Origin: Powellomyces hirtus
Taxonomy: Eukaryota; Chytridiomycota; Chytridiomycetes; Spizellomycetales; Powellomycetaceae
Reading direction: 5' to 3'
Assembly: GCA_025526995.1 (NCBI GenBank)
Contig: JAHLKG010000018.1
Location: 248,001 to 312,000, forward strand
Length of the DNA: 64,000 bases
Made by a program: the position numbers and the translations under genes
Shown: in pieces, positions 61,601-64,000 of the stretch
Layout: each line of letters begins with the position of its first letter
How positions within the stretch are numbered: the stretch's first letter is position 1
The notes under the pieces: model-generated
Database searches by the model: none
What the model was told of the DNA's origin: nothing
The model's input: only the letters and a program-made list of their open reading frames with translations

Positions 61601-64000
61601 TAATATGGTATATCTGTGATACCCAGGCCCCGCTGTCATTAACGGCATCTCACCTCCAGTCAAAGAAGCTTCCGGATCGACGCTTCCCATGTCAATACCG
61701 TTGATAGGGAGCTTTGATGCAGAACCACTAGTTGCACCGGGCGCCACATCTTCTCTCGCAAGTGCAAGTCCAAAATCACCGATCTTGACGTTCCCATTGG
61801 CGTCCAAGAAGACATTGCTCGGTTTCAGGTCGCGGTGAATCATTCCCTGAGAGTGGATGTGTGCAAGCCCTTCAAGCACTTGGCGAAATAGCCGCCATCC
61901 TTCCTCGTCATCGACGCCCGCATCAATTTCGTCTCGTAGGGTCTTCTTCTCACAATACTCCATCTGAATGTACAGGACCCTATTAGGCTGCCGAGTGGTT
62001 GGAGCTCGCTGGTCGCTTCTGATGCCACGAGGTGACAAAGCTTTAGCTCCGGGACTTGGATCACTGCTATCATCTTCGCAAAACGAGTCGTCTCCGCCAG
62101 CATTCCCATGGCCAAAAGAGATTGAGATGTTGGAATAGCCTTTCGACTTGGATTGGTCATCAAACGAGAGCCAATCGTCATTGAATCCCGCATCCATCAG
62201 CATATCGCCTGTGTCGGACGTTGCGGACGTATCCGTGTCACTGCCGCTTTCGGATTCCGAGTCTGATTCGGAGGCGTCTTCCGAGTCGTCTCGCCAGGTT
62301 CCTCCAGCCGCATCTTCAAACCATGCTTGATAGTACCTGACCACAAACTGATGATGAAGGCGAGAGAGAGTCTGAACTTCGCGGAGAATCCTTTTGCTGC
62401 CTTCTCTATCCTTCGGATTCAGTTTGATCTTCTTGATGGCGTAAAAGCGCCCGTCTATCCGGTTTCTGGCCTTGACCACCTCGCCAAACCCGCCCTTGCC
62501 CAAAAATTCGATTTCTTCGAAATCCAACCGATATCGCGACAGAGTCTGAGCTTCAAAGATATTGTGCTCCTCATCCGTCCTTGCCAGCGGCGATTTTTGC
62601 GGAGTAGATGGAATCGTCGGCACTGGGGGCCCTTTGTAAGCTGAGTTTGCGGGACTCCTGACCGCTGTGGACGAACTCTTCATTATTTCCAGAGCGACAG
62701 GAAGGTCATAATATGCGTCGTCAGCAAACAAGGGATCTTCGATTAGCTCCATTGCAGTGGAACGATCTTTCGGGTCTTTGGATAGCATCCGAGATACAAG
62801 CTCGGAGAGGTCATTCGAATAAATCTTGACTATTTGAGAATACAATTAAAACGCACGTTCTGTGGAGACTTTTGCACGTTCAGTGCAGTACGCATGGCCA
62901 CAAAAGAAAAAACTACCTTTAGGCTGCAGTTCCTCGTAACAAGCGTGCTGATACATTGCCGGGCCGAAGATCATCTATCAAAGGAGAGTTTGGTAAACTT
63001 GTTGCGTACCAGTATGATTGCCTCGTTCACCTCGCGATCACTAGCTGAAGATGAGGGTTTCTATGCGGTAGTCACCTCGAGAAAAGTTGTCCCCAAACTC
63101 TAACACAGATGTGAGCAAGACCTTTCTGTATGAGACTTCGAGAACAGCACGGATAAATACCCAAATATCGGTTTTCCGTCCGTATACACCAGGTCGTTGC
63201 ACAAGTTCAGGTGGCATCCTGGAGGGGACAATCTTTGAGAACGCTTCATCCAATCAGAAAATATAAGACCTCCTCAGCCATACCATTCTTTTGGCTTGCG
63301 TATCTCCTCAGCAAGGCCGTGGTGCAAAGACCGTGTTTTATGCAAGTCCAGTAACTTGCGCGCATATGACGAGTCTGCAAGCTTGATGTCCCGGTCAGGA
63401 TCGCTTCCCCCACCAAAAAGAACGTTTCGCGTCTTGATATCTATGCAAACGTTCAGCTTAATAAAAAATTAACATCAAGACGGTGCTGGAATCTCAGGTC
63501 GCCACATATGAAAGGATATCCCGTCGCATTCTCATATATGATCTACCATGTCATTCACTGCCAAGTCAGAGCAGACAATAAAGGCATGGATACAATCGGA
63601 TTCCCCTCGGATACCGTATGTCTCTCTTCAATGCGGGTGCATTTTGCAGTATCGTACAAAAACACTTACCCTTGTGTATGATATTCAAAGAATGCAAATA
63701 GGCGACTGCCTTGAGTAGCTGTTTCATGTAACGCGTGGCGACTGACAATCTCACTCCTCCACTTTTAGCAATGAGATCCTGAAGAGAACCGCCTCGACAG
63801 TGCTCGAGCAAGATGTCGAGTCGCCAATGGGTGCCTACGGTTGAAGCGGTCACGGCTGGTGTTGTCGGGGCAATGGGTGATCCCACATTCGACTTTGGAA
63901 CAGGGATGGTAAGAACGCAAGAGTCAAAAATGGACACGATGTGTGGATGTCTTATTGAGACAAGCTTCTGTTGTATTTCCGTGCAAACGTCGAGAAACTT
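58694..64000 (-). CDS. GCN2: eIF2-alpha kinase GCN2 (partial, 5' end off the window)
   Basis: GCN2 senses uncharged tRNA and phosphorylates eIF2-alpha. The right edge cuts off the N-terminal RWD domain. Domains on the minus strand: a pseudokinase (63990-62750; [28 protein letters not shown]), the kinase domain ([28 protein letters not shown], a large acidic Ser/Asp/Glu insert, [13 protein letters not shown] and [10 protein letters not shown]), C-lobe [13 protein letters not shown], a HisRS-like domain (61100-59990; [48 protein letters not shown]) and an anticodon-binding-like C-terminal part ([26 protein letters not shown]) with a His/Gln/Ser-rich insert. The final exon ends [16 protein letters not shown] at 58694. 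Catalytic Lys and Asp residues are intact, so the kinase should be active. Upstream exons are outside the window. Confidence 0.92.

Noticed and set aside
1..64000. CRISPR array, prophage or insertion sequence
   Set aside because: No regularly spaced repeats with unique spacers and no phage or transposase genes; the gene structure is eukaryotic throughout.

Overview
The window is nuclear DNA of a flagellated fungus, most likely a chytrid (Chytridiomycota). Genes are closely packed and carry many short GT-AG introns of about 50-120 bases. Fungal-type products (GH35 beta-galactosidase, AA5 radical-copper oxidase, fungal-style membrane proteins) sit beside cilium genes that Dikarya have lost (ARMC9, CFAP210). 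No prokaryotic, viral or organellar segment was seen. All names come from reading the spliced translations; no database search was run.

Left part (1-18.5 kb): the start of an ArfGAP-like gene leaving the window; MED4 (five exons, telomere-like repeat in intron 1); a PHYHD1-like Fe(II)/2-oxoglutarate dioxygenase; a small secreted Cys-containing protein; a secreted GH35 beta-galactosidase; gamma-tubulin complex component 4 (GCP4); LMBD1; an AIRIM-like ribosome-maturation factor; chaperonin subunit CCT2, whose first coding exon is only the ATG; and tRNA-Ser(AGA).

Middle part (18.5-43 kb): poly-G tracts; a membrane protein with a GYWDAQ repeat; a microsatellite-rich divergent promoter; ARMC9; a delta-type phospholipase C; a 2-kb gene-poor stretch holding a mariner-type MITE; an intronless AA5 copper oxidase; a homocysteine S-methyltransferase-like protein; the pyruvate dehydrogenase E2 (DLAT); a homeodomain protein; a 2.3-kb gene-poor stretch with a tandem duplication; and a membrane protein that joins a Crinkler-header-like N-terminus to a PAN/apple-like ectodomain.

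Right part (43.6-64 kb): three identical tRNA-Met(CAT) genes spread among NUDCD1, RPS18, an N/Q-rich unknown protein, CFAP210, TAF4, a six-TM membrane protein, a ZNF830-like protein without its zinc finger, and the kinase, HisRS-like and C-terminal parts of GCN2, which runs off the right edge.

The genes do not form a pathway cluster. They are general transcription (MED4, TAF4), translation and stress control (RPS18, GCN2, AIRIM, tRNAs), protein folding (CCT2, NUDCD1), microtubule and flagellum assembly (GCP4, ARMC9, CFAP210), central carbon metabolism (DLAT), signalling (PLC) and cell-surface or secreted functions. The most unusual items are the Crinkler-header/PAN membrane protein, the MITE and the two start-codon-only exons.
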